From Aneurinibacillus terranovensis DSM 18919 (GTDB lineage: Bacteria > Bacillota > Bacilli > Aneurinibacillales > Aneurinibacillaceae): 58,941 nucleotides of DNA. The notes beneath the pieces are model-generated. The model saw only the letters and a list, made by a program, of their open reading frames with translations. It had not been told where the DNA came from and ran no database searches. The position numbers were made by a program, and so were the translations under genes. The stretch lies in NCBI RefSeq assembly GCF_000430625.1, contig NZ_KE387179.1:1-58941 (forward strand), in the 5' to 3' direction. Numbering within the stretch: the stretch's first letter is position 1; each line of letters starts with the position of its first letter. Of the stretch, positions 6,779-15,630 are shown one piece after another.

Positions 6779-7087
6779 TTGGATTACAGTAAAATGTGTC
6801 CCAAGTATGAAGCTGCGATTGAGTTGTTAGGAAAGAAATGGTCCGGCCTGATCATTCGCGTATTGCTTGGCGGCCCTCGCCGTTTTAAAGATATTAAAGC
6901 GCAAATCCCGGATATGAGTGACCGAATGTTAACCGAAAGAATCCGCGAATTTGAGGAAGCAGATATTATTGAGCGGAAGGTGTACCCGGAGACACCTGTA
7001 CGCATTGAATATGAGTTAACGGAAAAAGGCAGAAACTTAGAAAACGTGATTCTTTCGATACAAAACTGGGGAGAACGGTGGATGTAA
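6779..7087 (+). CDS. HxlR-family winged-helix transcriptional regulator
   Basis: About 102 residues. The conserved core is complete: CPKYEAAIELLGKKWSGLIIRVL, GPRRFKDIKAQIPDMSDRML, then ERIREFEEADIIERKVYPETP with V-R-I-E-Y-E-L-T at the wing. HxlR proteins bind DNA as dimers and often respond to aldehydes, thiol stress or quinones through a Cys near the N-terminus, present here in MCPKY. The start is uncertain: GGAGGT is 7 bases before the TTG at 6779, whereas the in-frame ATG at 6773 is almost touching that site. The target may be the small membrane protein gene downstream (7146). Confidence 0.88.
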   Translation: MDYSKMCPKYEAAIELLGKKWSGLIIRVLLGGPRRFKDIKAQIPDMSDRMLTERIREFEEADIIERKVYPETPVRIEYELTEKGRNLENVILSIQNWGERWM

Positions 7088-7145
7088 ACAGCCTGCCGGA
7101 TTTCTTTTGCGCACATATGAAAACGTATAAAATGGGGGAGACATT

Positions 7146-7400
7146 GTGGTACTTCAGCTTGCTGTATATTTCGGGGGACTTGTTACATTTGCTGTTTCTT
7201 TTGTCGCTTTTTTTGCGACAAAGCGCGCCTGGACGGTGCCTATTGTTTTAATGCCGATGTTTATTTTCGTCTCGGTTTTTGCTGCGGACGAACAGAATTC
7301 CATTCTATGGGTTGGTGCCGGGTTTTCTCTGATAGGGTATTTAATTGCACTAACTATTAAAATTCTGGTAAATAGAGAAAAAAAATTCGGGCAGCAATGA
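7146..7400 (+). CDS. Small integral membrane protein, unknown function
   Basis: 84 residues starting at a GTG with GGGGGAG five bases upstream. Three hydrophobic helices are evident (about 4-24, 31-47 and 52-73), with the short charged stretch ADEQNS between the second and third and a basic tail NREKKFGQQ. No family recognised. It follows the HxlR regulator by 58 bases on the same strand without a clear terminator, so the two are probably co-transcribed. Confidence 0.65.
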   Translation: MVLQLAVYFGGLVTFAVSFVAFFATKRAWTVPIVLMPMFIFVSVFAADEQNSILWVGAGFSLIGYLIALTIKILVNREKKFGQQ

Positions 7401-7454
7401 CCCGCTGTTTGGCGGGGAACGTTGCCTGCATGTAAGCGGGAAAAGGAGATTTAC

Positions 7455-7898
7455 ATGAAGACCATTAACTGTCCACATTGTGGAAAAGAGCTTACCGGAA
7501 ATCACAACTATGAGGTCAGATGCTACCACTGTGGCCGCTACAGCTACCTGTTAGACGGACTGCCGTTTGCCGCAGAAAAAGCCAGGCTGCATGATATGGC
7601 AGCGCAATATGCGTATGCGTACGTCCCAAAAAATGTTCGGGAATATGTCGATAAATACGGTCTGGCACAATCTGGACCCACTATATTGAAGTGGTTTAAA
7701 GATAACGAAGCCGAAGCAAAGACTAAATTAGAGCAGTTTGTCAAAGAACATGTGACAACGGAGTCTCTTCGGGAGCTTCATCGTGAGTATACAGGGAAGG
7801 AGCCCTTTCTCCTGTTTGTACTCGACCATCTTAACTTTCCGATTGAACGTGCTTCGTTAGAGTGGGACCTCGATAGTTCTGATTCGAGTGATTTTTGA
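7455..7898 (+). CDS. Zinc-ribbon protein of unknown function
   Basis: 147 residues. The start ATG at 7455 follows AAAAGGAGATTTAC, a strong ribosome site. The N-terminus carries a zinc ribbon: CPHCGKEL (Cys 5 and 8) and CYHCG (Cys 21 and 24). The rest is mixed alpha helix, with KYGLAQSGPTILKWFKD, a charged middle and an acidic Asp/Ser-rich end (DLDSSDSSDF). The zinc-ribbon start suggests nucleic-acid or protein binding. No catalytic motif is visible, and the family was not recognised. Followed by a terminator at 7923. Confidence 0.7.
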   Translation: MKTINCPHCGKELTGNHNYEVRCYHCGRYSYLLDGLPFAAEKARLHDMAAQYAYAYVPKNVREYVDKYGLAQSGPTILKWFKDNEAEAKTKLEQFVKEHVTTESLRELHREYTGKEPFLLFVLDHLNFPIERASLEWDLDSSDSSDF

Positions 7899-7922
7899 AC
7901 ATGAATACAAATAAAAACAATG

Positions 7923-7961
7923 AAAGTCCTTACTTTTCTTATGAAAGATAAGGACTTTTTT
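7923..7961 (+). terminator. Intrinsic terminator after the zinc-ribbon gene
   Basis: The stem AAAGTCCTT-ACTTT pairs with AAAGAT-AAGGACTTT (one mismatch), followed by a T6 run. Confidence 0.8.
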
Positions 7962-7978
7962 GTTTAGCGTATAGGAAA

Positions 7979-8047
7979 GTGTAACTAAGGTTATCGCCTG
8001 CGCCTGTGGCTTGGCGCTAGTTTTCTTTAGGAAAACGTAAGAAGCAT
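7979..8047 (+). repeat. Dispersed palindromic intergenic repeat, copy A
   Basis: It shares AACTAAG, TCGCC-GCGCC, GGCTTGG-GCTA and GTTTTCTTTAG in the same order and spacing with copy B (36099-36173), and the central part with copy C (49952-50008). The palindromic core here is GCGCC/GGCGC (8000-8004 with 8013-8017). It lies between a terminator and the ppk2 gene. Confidence 0.7.
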
Positions 8048-8117
8048 AGAGGTAGATGGAGCCTGTTTGTTTAACCTATATAAGTGGAAAAAGTTTGGAA
8101 GAGAGGAGAGACTTAGT

Positions 8118-8843
8118 ATGGGAATTTTAAGTAACGTGGATGTAACAAAAAAATTCGAGACAAAAAAAGAGTACAAAGAGGAATTAAAGCGTTACCAGCT
8201 TCAGCTTCTATATCTGCAGCGTAAGCTTGCCCAATTAAAAATCCCGGTTATTCTTGTTTTTGAAGGCTGGGATGCCGGAGGCAAAGGTGGTGCCATCCGT
8301 CGTTTAACGGAAAAATTAGACCCGCGCGGGTTTCGGGTGCATGCCATTAGCGCTCCGAACGAAGTCGAAAAACAGTACCACTATCTCTGGCGTTTCTGGA
8401 GGGATATTCCTCCCAGAGGAACATTCGCTATCTTTGACCGTTCATGGTATGGACGCGTACTTGTTGAACGAGTGGAACAATTCGCCACAAAGGAAGAATG
8501 GCAGCGAGCCTATGAAGAAATTAATCAGTTCGAAAAACTGCATACGAATGACGGGGCTATTGTGCTTAAATTCTGGCTGCACATCAGTAAAGATGAACAG
8601 CTTCGCCGCTTTGAAGAGCGAGTAACGAATCCGTTTAAAAACTGGAAAATTACAGACGAAGACTGGCGCAACCGGGAAAAGTGGGAGGAGTATTATGAAG
8701 CGGCGGAAGAAATGCTTGCAAAAACAGATACAGATATTGCCCCGTGGGTTGTGGTAGGAGGCAATTATAAATGGTATGCGCGGGTCAAAATTCTTAAGTC
8801 AGTCGTAAAAACACTGGAGAATAAACTGAAAGAGTACGAGTAG
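8118..8843 (+). CDS. ppk2: Polyphosphate kinase 2 (PPK2 family)
   Basis: 241 residues from the ATG at 8118, preceded by GAGAGGAGAG. Walker A is FEGWDAGGKGGAIRRL (about 48-63, Lys 56). The lid and Walker B segment is FDRSWYGRVLVERVE (about 106-120), with the catalytic Asp 107. PPK2 enzymes transfer phosphate from polyphosphate to nucleoside di- or monophosphates, so the protein recycles energy or nucleotides from polyP. Length is a little below the typical 250-300, consistent with a one-domain class I/III enzyme; nucleotide preference cannot be told. It lies 83 bases upstream of dynA on the same strand. Confidence 0.92.
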   Translation: MGILSNVDVTKKFETKKEYKEELKRYQLQLLYLQRKLAQLKIPVILVFEGWDAGGKGGAIRRLTEKLDPRGFRVHAISAPNEVEKQYHYLWRFWRDIPPRGTFAIFDRSWYGRVLVERVEQFATKEEWQRAYEEINQFEKLHTNDGAIVLKFWLHISKDEQLRRFEERVTNPFKNWKITDEDWRNREKWEEYYEAAEEMLAKTDTDIAPWVVVGGNYKWYARVKILKSVVKTLENKLKEYE

Positions 8844-8926
8844 GGGTCTTGCGCCACCCTGGCTGTGATGATAGATTAAGAAAATAAAACAAACGCACCA
8901 AAGAGTACGGTAGTGGAGTGTGAGAC

Positions 8927-11900
8927 ATGATTCATACAGAAGAACGACCGGGGCGGACAAGTGAGACAAAGCCGGAAGTACTGTGTTTTCGGCTGGAGGA
9001 GCTGATGCACCGGTTTGAAAAAGCAGGGGATCGGAGCGTTGTGAAGAAAGCCGTTCAACTGTTAGAGAAGCTTAGAAATAAAGAGATTACGGTCACATTT
9101 TGCGGGCATTTCTCAGCCGGAAAATCAAGCATGATTAACGCCCTGTTGGGAAGTGAAGTATTGCCTTCCAGCCCGATTCCGACGAGTGCCAATGTGGTAC
9201 AAATTAAAACCGGAAAAAAGGGTGCGAAAATTTATTTAAAGAGCGGGAAAGAAATCCTGTTTGGCCCCGATTATGATTTGAGTGAGCTGAAAAAATATGC
9301 GGTAAACGGTGAAGAGGTAGAATCCATCGAATTGTTTCACCCTTCGAATCTGTTAAATGTACCGTTAACGATTATGGATACGCCGGGTATTGATTCAACG
9401 GATGATGCCCATAAAGTAGCGACGGAATCTTCTCTGCATCTTGCCGATATTGTGCTTTATGTCATGGATTATAACCACGTCCAATCAGAGGTTAATTTTC
9501 AGTTTACAAAAACGCTAAAGGACAGAGAAAAAACCGTTTTTCTCGTCATTAACCAGATCGATAAGCATGTCGATTTTGAATTGAGTTTTGCGGACTACCG
9601 CAAGAGCGTTATCGAAGCGTTTAAACATTGGGACATTCATCCTGACGGTATCTATTTCACATCGTTAAAAGATGCGGCACACATAGAAAATCAATGGCCG
9701 AATTTGCTGCGTAAACTTACAGACATCGCTGCCGAAAAAGATGAATGGTTGACGAAAAGCATTCTATCCTCGTCGTTATACCTTATCGAACAGCACCATA
9801 AATTTTTACAGAGTAAACATGAGCAAGAGCGTGAGAATTGCGAACAGGCCCTCGCGGGGTATCCGCCGGCAGACATTCTTTCGCGATATAATGACCTAAG
9901 CAGGCAACTGGAAGAGATCATGGGGCCTGTTACCCGCATGGAAGCAGCAGCGAAGGCCGAACTGCAAACCATCCTTGACAATGCTCCGCTAATTCCTTTT
10001 GCAACACGGGAGCTGGCCCGTCTGTTTCTCGAAAGCAGGCAGTCAGGCTTTAAGGTAGGTTTTCTTTTCTCTTCCGGAAAAACGAAAGAGGAGCAGCAGC
10101 GGCGCCTGCAGGCTCTCTTTTCGGATATTCAAGAGAAAGCCTTCGCTCATCTGGAATGGCATATTAAAGAAATGCTGCGCCAGGTACCTGAGAAATACGG
10201 GTATGATAGCCCCGCCTATCAACAACAGGTGATGGATTTTCAGGTGTCGTTTCTGCCGGAGCTGTTGATTGATGCGGTTAAACCAGGTGCGATGAATAAT
10301 GGGGAATATGTCCTTAACTATTCAAAAGACGTTGCGGAAAAAATCAAGGGGCTGTATCGCCGTGCTGCGCTTGATTTGCTGAAACAAGCCGTTCTTTCCC
10401 TGCGGTCAAAGCTTTCGGATCAGTCGCGGGCGATTGAGCAGCAAATGAAAGAGATGAAGGAACTCAGGCAGGCAAGCGAACGTTTAATGAAGCTGGAGGA
10501 AAGCGAAACTCAGGCGATTGCTTCTCTGGAAAGAGTAATGATGAAAGGGGTTCCCGGGGAAGAAAATGCCCGGCCGCTTGCTCCGCAGGATCAACCGGTA
10601 GTAAAACCCGTTGAATGGAACGAAACGGCCATACCGATCACGCCAGGTCCGAATCGACCGGTTGAACTGACGAGAAGGGAAGACGGTGAAGGAAAAAGTC
10701 GACAGGCCAATGGACAATTTTCCTCGGCCATGCAAAAGGATTATAAAGGCCAATTGCTGCATACAGCCAACATTCTCCGCGAGAGTGCCGCACGAATTGA
10801 CGGCATACCAGGGTTGAGCGCGGCGGGCCGGTCTATGGTCCAACGGGCTGAACGCCTTGAACAAAACCGCTTTACTGTAGCGCTATTTGGCGCATTTAGT
10901 GCAGGCAAGTCATCTTTCGCGAATGCCCTGCTGGGAGATTATATTCTTCCGGTATCACCGAATCCGACGACCGCTGCGATCAATAAAATTGTCCCGCCGG
11001 ATGAGGAGAATCCTCACGGAACCGTTCGCGTCCGTTTGAAAACCCGCGAAGATATTTCATCGGATGTGGTTGCGTCTCTGGAGATTTTCGATTTGACAGC
11101 CCAAACGGTTGAAGAGGGAATGGAATTTGTTAACGACCTTGACCCGGCTGATATCCATCCGGCGGCCAAACCCCATTACAGTTTTTTACGGGCTGTAAAA
11201 AAGGGGTATGCCGACATTCAAGACCGGCTTGGCACGGATATATTGATTGGCCTCAAGGAATTTCAGGAGTTTGTCGCGCACGAGGAAAAAGCCTGTTTTG
11301 TCGAGTGGATTGAGCTCTATTATGATTGTCCGCTTACGAGGCAGGGGATTATTCTGGTTGATACACCGGGGGCTGACTCGATCAACGCGAGACATACCGG
11401 CGTTGCCTTTGAATATATCAAAAATGCGGACGCGATTCTGTTTGTGACGTATTATAATCATGCTTTTTCCCATGCCGATCGGGAATTTTTAATTCAATTA
11501 GGCCGCGTTAAAGATACGTTTGCGATGGACAAAATGTTTTTTATTGTAAATGCGGCCGATCTTGCCAGAAGCGAGGAAGAATTAGACGGGGTTGTCCGGC
11601 ATGTTAAGGAGAATTTGGAATCGTGCCGTATCGTTAACCCGCGCATTTATTCGGTATCCTCTCAGACGGCGCTGCTCGCCCGCATGGCAGAGGCAGGTAC
11701 CCTATCAGCGTCCTCTGAACAAATTTACCGCAAAAGGTTAGGTCTTACACCGGACCAGCCTCTGCCGGATATTGAGCAGGCACTGCGTGTTGCAGGGCTG
11801 CGGATTTTTGAAGAAGAGTTTATTGCTTTTACCCTGGAGGAACTGACACAAATTGCAATTACGTCTTCTTTAGAGGAACTTTCCCGCACCACCGATACGC

Positions 11901-12718
11901 TGCAGGATTTAATAATACGGGCACGGCAGGATGAAAATACGCGCAAAAGCGAATACGTTCGGGCCAAACAGGAAAGAGCGCGCTGTCTTGAAGTGATTGA
12001 CCGACTTGATACACGGGTTGAGGTCGAATTATTGCAAAAGGAGATCATGGAGCTTACGTATTATGTAAAACAGCGTGTGATGCTCAGGTTTAGCGAAGCG
12101 TTCCGTTATTCATTTAACCCGGCGACCTTAAAAAGTGACAGTCAAAATTTACAAAAGCTGCTGCTTGGCAGTCTGGATGAATTATCCCGGTTTCTTTCCT
12201 TTGATTTATCCCAGGAAATGAGAGCCACCGCGCTTCGAATTGAGAACTTTATGCACAAAGCAGGAAACCATGTGCTTGAAAAACTCAACAAAAAATTAGC
12301 AGTTGAAGATTTCAAACTGCGCCAGTGGGAGAAATCAACGTACGATACACCTGAATTTCCTGGCCGCTTCCCGGAACAAACAACGAGGGAATTGGCCGGC
12401 CCGCTGCGTCTGTTTAAAAATCCGAAACAGTTTTTTGAACAGGGCGGGCAAGAAAAAATGAAAGAGCAGCTCGAACAATTGTACCAGCTTCCTGTCGACG
12501 AGTATGTTGAGCAGGGACAAACGGTGTTGTTAGCTTATTATGTTCAGGCGTTCGAACAGCAGATGTTCGGGCAAAAGGAACGTGCCGGAAAAGAAGTCGC
12601 CGAACATTTTGCCGGACAGCTTGCTGCTTTATCTGAAGATATCGACGTGGAACAATTAATGGAAGTTCGGAAAACGCTGGATAACTTGTTACAAAATGCT
12701 CAAAAAATAGATTGCTGA
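8927..12718 (+). CDS. dynA: Bacterial dynamin-like protein with two fused dynamin units (DynA)
   Basis: 1263 residues, close to B. subtilis DynA (about 1190). Two GTPase domains are visible. The first has G1 GHFSAGKSSMINALLGS (60-76), G3 DTPGIDS near 151 and G4 NQID. The second has G1 GAFSAGKSSFANALLGD near 654 and G3 DTPGADS near 812. Long helical stretches follow each, with hydrophobic patches such as PLIPFATRELARLF likely forming membrane paddles. In B. subtilis DynA tethers and fuses membranes and protects them from pore-forming antibiotics and phage. Each unit keeps its nucleotide-binding residues, so both are probably active. Confidence 0.94.
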   Translation: MIHTEERPGRTSETKPEVLCFRLEELMHRFEKAGDRSVVKKAVQLLEKLRNKEITVTFCGHFSAGKSSMINALLGSEVLPSSPIPTSANVVQIKTGKKGAKIYLKSGKEILFGPDYDLSELKKYAVNGEEVESIELFHPSNLLNVPLTIMDTPGIDSTDDAHKVATESSLHLADIVLYVMDYNHVQSEVNFQFTKTLKDREKTVFLVINQIDKHVDFELSFADYRKSVIEAFKHWDIHPDGIYFTSLKDAAHIENQWPNLLRKLTDIAAEKDEWLTKSILSSSLYLIEQHHKFLQSKHEQERENCEQALAGYPPADILSRYNDLSRQLEEIMGPVTRMEAAAKAELQTILDNAPLIPFATRELARLFLESRQSGFKVGFLFSSGKTKEEQQRRLQALFSDIQEKAFAHLEWHIKEMLRQVPEKYGYDSPAYQQQVMDFQVSFLPELLIDAVKPGAMNNGEYVLNYSKDVAEKIKGLYRRAALDLLKQAVLSLRSKLSDQSRAIEQQMKEMKELRQASERLMKLEESETQAIASLERVMMKGVPGEENARPLAPQDQPVVKPVEWNETAIPITPGPNRPVELTRREDGEGKSRQANGQFSSAMQKDYKGQLLHTANILRESAARIDGIPGLSAAGRSMVQRAERLEQNRFTVALFGAFSAGKSSFANALLGDYILPVSPNPTTAAINKIVPPDEENPHGTVRVRLKTREDISSDVVASLEIFDLTAQTVEEGMEFVNDLDPADIHPAAKPHYSFLRAVKKGYADIQDRLGTDILIGLKEFQEFVAHEEKACFVEWIELYYDCPLTRQGIILVDTPGADSINARHTGVAFEYIKNADAILFVTYYNHAFSHADREFLIQLGRVKDTFAMDKMFFIVNAADLARSEEELDGVVRHVKENLESCRIVNPRIYSVSSQTALLARMAEAGTLSASSEQIYRKRLGLTPDQPLPDIEQALRVAGLRIFEEEFIAFTLEELTQIAITSSLEELSRTTDTLQDLIIRARQDENTRKSEYVRAKQERARCLEVIDRLDTRVEVELLQKEIMELTYYVKQRVMLRFSEAFRYSFNPATLKSDSQNLQKLLLGSLDELSRFLSFDLSQEMRATALRIENFMHKAGNHVLEKLNKKLAVEDFKLRQWEKSTYDTPEFPGRFPEQTTRELAGPLRLFKNPKQFFEQGGQEKMKEQLEQLYQLPVDEYVEQGQTVLLAYYVQAFEQQMFGQKERAGKEVAEHFAGQLAALSEDIDVEQLMEVRKTLDNLLQNAQKIDC

Positions 12719-12805
12719 TTCTCTTGGGAACGTTTTTTTACTATACTTTAAATGAGTAAAAAATAGAGGGAACAAATAAACTAATTTTTGGGTGGGTGAA
12801 AAACA

Positions 12806-13228
12806 ATGAAAATCATCGAAACAAATTTGATTGGAAAAGAATTTTCCTTTGATTTGGTGGATACACTGCTCCATGATATCGGATTTAACAGAGGCGGCAT
12901 GTTCGATTATGATTGGGCAGCCTATGATTACACTCTTGCCGGGTCTAAAATTGGGGAATACGTTTATCTGCGTATTTTCACTACAGCGACTTCCGGCGTT
13001 ATTGAGCGCAGCCATTGCACTGTAAAAATCGAGGATGTGTGCATCACAGGTGCAAGGTACCATGAAGGATTGGATTTCAGAAAAAAAATTGAGACCCCCC
13101 TTGTAAATGAGGCGAAAGCCATTTTAAACAAAGTAGCGGAAGGACTGGACGTTCCGCTTGAGTTGAACGTTCGCGACGCGGATGAAACTGATTTTGAAAA
13201 CCGCAGCGGGTTGCGCCCTGCTTTTTAG
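12806..13228 (+). CDS. yugN: YugN-like family protein
   Basis: 140 residues, all soluble. The N-terminus MKIIETNLIGKEFSFDLVD, the central GGMFDYDWAAYDY and the extended KIGEYVYLRIFT pattern match the YugN-like family of Bacillales (about 130 residues, unknown function). The ribosome site GGGTGGGTGA lies upstream. It starts 88 bases after dynA without a clear terminator between, so co-transcription is possible. The 204 bases to the next gene hold a short decayed-looking open stretch and the terminator at 13384. Confidence 0.8.
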   Translation: MKIIETNLIGKEFSFDLVDTLLHDIGFNRGGMFDYDWAAYDYTLAGSKIGEYVYLRIFTTATSGVIERSHCTVKIEDVCITGARYHEGLDFRKKIETPLVNEAKAILNKVAEGLDVPLELNVRDADETDFENRSGLRPAF

Positions 13229-13383
13229 AGGGTTACCATGGAAGGTGACCAGTGAAATCGTCATTACGAAAGAACAAGCTGCGAAGATTAAAGCCGGTAT
13301 AATTTATTGAAAAAGGCGGTCAAAGAGGCCGCTTAAGTAAAAAGAAATTTTCCTAATGCAGAAATGAAATAAGAACAAAAAAA

Positions 13384-13421
13384 AGGATGACCCAATTGTC
13401 TATTTAGACTTTTGGGTCATC
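13384..13421. terminator. Bidirectional terminator between yugN and the YjcZ-type gene
   Basis: AAAAGGATGACCCAA pairs with TTGGGTCATCCCCTTTT (11-12 bp), with A and T runs on the two sides, so it can serve both the plus-strand yugN and the minus-strand yjcZ-type gene. Confidence 0.8.
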
Positions 13422-13432
13422 CCCTTTTCACG

Positions 13433-13561
13433 TTAGCAAGGTGTTGCCGGCCCTACTACATGACAAGAACAAGCAATAACCACCAGAAGGATAAACAGTA
13501 CCAGAATTACCCCAATCTCATTTCCAGGACCAAAAAAACTACCTAAACCGCTGTATGCCAT
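13433..13561 (-). CDS. YjcZ-family sporulation-associated small protein
   Basis: A 42-residue peptide beginning MAYSGLGSFFGPGNE, then a hydrophobic helix GVILVLFILLVVIACSC and ending PATPC. The AAAGGAGG ribosome site is 8 bases before the ATG. The Tyr/Gly/Phe-rich lead followed by ALIVVLFILLIIVG-like helix is the YjcZ family signature (small proteins made in spore-forming Bacillales). Three cysteines near the end are unusual for the family and might be modified or cross-linked. Confidence 0.78.
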   Translation of the reverse strand: MAYSGLGSFFGPGNEIGVILVLFILLVVIACSCHVVGPATPC

Positions 13562-13726
13562 ATGAAATGCCTCCTTTCGTAACGTCTAAGGTAAAATATG
13601 CAAAAGTACGTCATTGGGTATGTGCAATCGCCTTTTTTTTTCAAAATTAGACATCCGTCCAGAGATGGACTTTTGTGTATCGTTTGTTTACTATAGGGAT
13701 GAGATTGAAAGACGGGAGATAATGGG

Positions 13727-14194
13727 ATGGGAAAAAGGATGGTTCGATTTGCTGTTTTATTATGTATTTTCTTATTCGGGTTATCCGCTTGCAGCTCGCC
13801 TGATACAAAAGAAGCGAATGTCAGCGACGGCGGGTTCCGGATAGAGTTAAGTAAGCCGGATACGATTAAAGCGGGGGAAAAAATCGAGTATACGGTTACA
13901 GTATCCAAAGACGGGGTACCGGTTACGAATGCGGAGGTCATTGTCAATTTGGAAATGGCTGATATGGACCATGGAAAGAATGGATTTCGCGCGAAAATGA
14001 TCAATCATGTGTATAAAGGACAGGCTTCCCTGCCCATGGGAGGAAACTGGATTGCGTATGTCCATGTTAAATCGGGCGGCGTAAATAGCACGAAAGCGTT
14101 CCCTTTTAAGGTGACGGGAGATATGCTTTCTCCTGAAGAATTGAAAAGGGCCGGGTTGAATGAAAATGGAGCCCTGCCGCATCCTGATTTTTAA
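13727..14194 (+). CDS. YtkA/FixH-like lipoprotein
   Basis: 155 residues. A signal peptide with lipobox LSAC (Cys 22) marks an exported lipoprotein. The mature part is a beta-sandwich: GFRIELSKPDTIKAGEKIEYTV, a GVPVTNAEVIVNLEMADMDHG segment, and GQASLPMGGNWIAYVHV. The M-x-x-M-D-H segment is the pattern of YtkA/FixH domains, which resemble copper-binding or chaperone folds. A part in cytochrome oxidase copper delivery is possible but no cox genes are near. Starts at the ATG following GGGAGATAATGGG. Confidence 0.75.
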   Translation: MGKRMVRFAVLLCIFLFGLSACSSPDTKEANVSDGGFRIELSKPDTIKAGEKIEYTVTVSKDGVPVTNAEVIVNLEMADMDHGKNGFRAKMINHVYKGQASLPMGGNWIAYVHVKSGGVNSTKAFPFKVTGDMLSPEELKRAGLNENGALPHPDF

Positions 14195-14217
14195 TCAGAA
14201 ATGTAAAGGAGAAAAAG

Positions 14218-14613
14218 TTACAGAAGGAAGCTGAGGAGCATGCGGTGTTTTCGGGAAAAAATCTCCAGAAAACCAAGCTTTTCTTCATTCTCAATAAGAA
14301 CCGGCTGTTTGCGCCTGAAAAAAATCTCTTCGTCCGAAAATGTGTGAAACAATTCTTCGTTTTCATCATAAAAAAAGATGGAATGACTTTGCATGCAGGT
14401 GCAAAATCCGTGAAAATTTTTTTGTTCTCCCTGATGAATGGAAGACCAATTTAGGCCTTCTTTTTCCGAGATGCCTTTATGGCGATACTCTGAAAGAGAC
14501 ACAACCGACATGCGAATAAGGTGAGAATACTTTTTCTCTGATAACAGGATGGAGACATGGATTAATTCTTTGAGATCGCGCGTAAGATTAAAGAAACGGA
14601 TGGAAGGGGGCAC
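14218..14613 (-). CDS. Hypothetical protein
   Basis: 131 residues if the GTG at 14613 is used, since AGGAG lies 7 bases before it; an ATG at 14619 is nearly touching the same site. No family recognised. The sequence alternates short basic and hydrophobic stretches (FNLTRDLKELIHVSILLSE) with aromatic, extended segments (HSIFFYDENEELFHTF), and has two Cys (CTCM). There is no signal or membrane helix. Convergent with the lipoprotein gene. Coding status is likely from length and ribosome site but not certain. Confidence 0.5.
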   Translation of the reverse strand: MPPSIRFFNLTRDLKELIHVSILLSEKKYSHLIRMSVVSLSEYRHKGISEKEGLNWSSIHQGEQKNFHGFCTCMQSHSIFFYDENEELFHTFSDEEIFFRRKQPVLIENEEKLGFLEIFSRKHRMLLSFLL

Positions 14614-14817
14614 GTTCATTCTCCTCACAAGACATTTTCCACCATTATTCCCCAGAGAAAGACATTGTAAACCGTGTCAAACGTCAGCAGGGAGCAGCCA
14701 AAAGTAAGAATTTTAGAACATTAAGTAATCGTATAAATAATTCTAGGTTCCGTGTGACAAATTTGTTACAATTAATGAAAAGATAAATCGAAATATTAAA
14801 CGGTTGGAGGTTACCTT

Positions 14818-15321
14818 ATGCCTGAAATTCAACTGAAGGAAATTTGCGAGGAGTCCTACCACGGCTTAAAGAAAGTTTGCAGGGAAGTAGAGAAATTCCT
14901 GAATTCCAACACGCTGGCCCAACTTGTCCAATCATCTCCGGAACCGGAAGAGTATGACGAATATTACAGTAATTATTTATCTGATCTCCGCCACTTGCTT
15001 GTCAATTGCGAAAATGCTTATGAACGGCTTGGTATTTGCCTGCGTCGGGCGCAATTTAACAAGGAATTTGCAGAAGAGGCCTTGTACCATGTTTATCATT
15101 CATGTGTAAACTTATTCTTCTATCCAAAAGGCGAAGTATACGAAGAAGATGGACGCAATTCCTACACGGGACGGGATGCTATCATCTTCCGTAAAGAAGT
15201 TACGCCTCCTCTGAAAGAGTTAACGCTCGGGTTATCGAAAATATTCGAATATTTGCGCGATGAGCTCCAGTATTACGAAACGGATTATATAACCATGAAG
15301 CGAATGTCAGCTGCCCGCTAA
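14818..15321 (+). CDS. ypuI: YpuI/DUF3907-family protein
   Basis: 167 residues starting at an ATG after GGTTGGAGG. A helical soluble protein; LRHLLVNCENAYERLGICLRR, EALYHVYHSCVNLFFYPKGEVYEEDGR and the C-terminal LRDELQYYETDY match the YpuI-like DUF3907 family of Bacillales. Function unknown. It stands alone, with a terminator at 15343. Confidence 0.8.
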   Translation: MPEIQLKEICEESYHGLKKVCREVEKFLNSNTLAQLVQSSPEPEEYDEYYSNYLSDLRHLLVNCENAYERLGICLRRAQFNKEFAEEALYHVYHSCVNLFFYPKGEVYEEDGRNSYTGRDAIIFRKEVTPPLKELTLGLSKIFEYLRDELQYYETDYITMKRMSAAR

Positions 15322-15342
15322 TCAGATAGGATTGATGCTTAA

Positions 15343-15383
15343 ATAGCTCGTGTCACGTTTACGTGATCACGGGCTATTTTTTG
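15343..15383 (+). terminator. Intrinsic terminator after ypuI
   Basis: AGCTCGTGTCACG pairs with CGTGATCACGGGCT with one or two weak positions, followed by ATTTTTTG. Confidence 0.8.
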
Positions 15384-15630
15384 TTCCTTCTTTCGCTTCT
15401 TCCGGTAACGTTAAGTGTGATCGAAACGTAAATTTGTCAAAGGGGATGGGTAATGAAATGGAGCATTTTTATTTTTGCAGGGTCTTCCCTTGCAGGGAAG
15501 CGTTACCATGATGTTTCGGACCGGTCCCCAAACGGAAGAGATGCACGGACATTAATCGCTTCACTGCAAGGGAAAACTTCGCAAAAATACAACGGATCTC
15601 GATGCATCTCGTACCGTTCCTTTTATTTGG
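15384..15630. other. Intergenic stretch with a doubtful open frame
   Basis: An ATG at 15453 with AAAGGGG upstream opens 72 codons (MKWSIFIFAGSS...), but the composition after the first 10 residues is not protein-like and the frame runs into the antisense of the protease gene. A different frame here also reads plausibly for about 20 codons (VTMMFRTGPQTEE), so this may be a frameshifted remnant. I do not call a gene. Confidence 0.3.

Noticed and set aside
13240-13330. Short stretch EIVITKEQAAKIKAG after yugN
   Set aside because: About 20 codons, no proper start or ribosome site; may be a remnant but cannot be identified.
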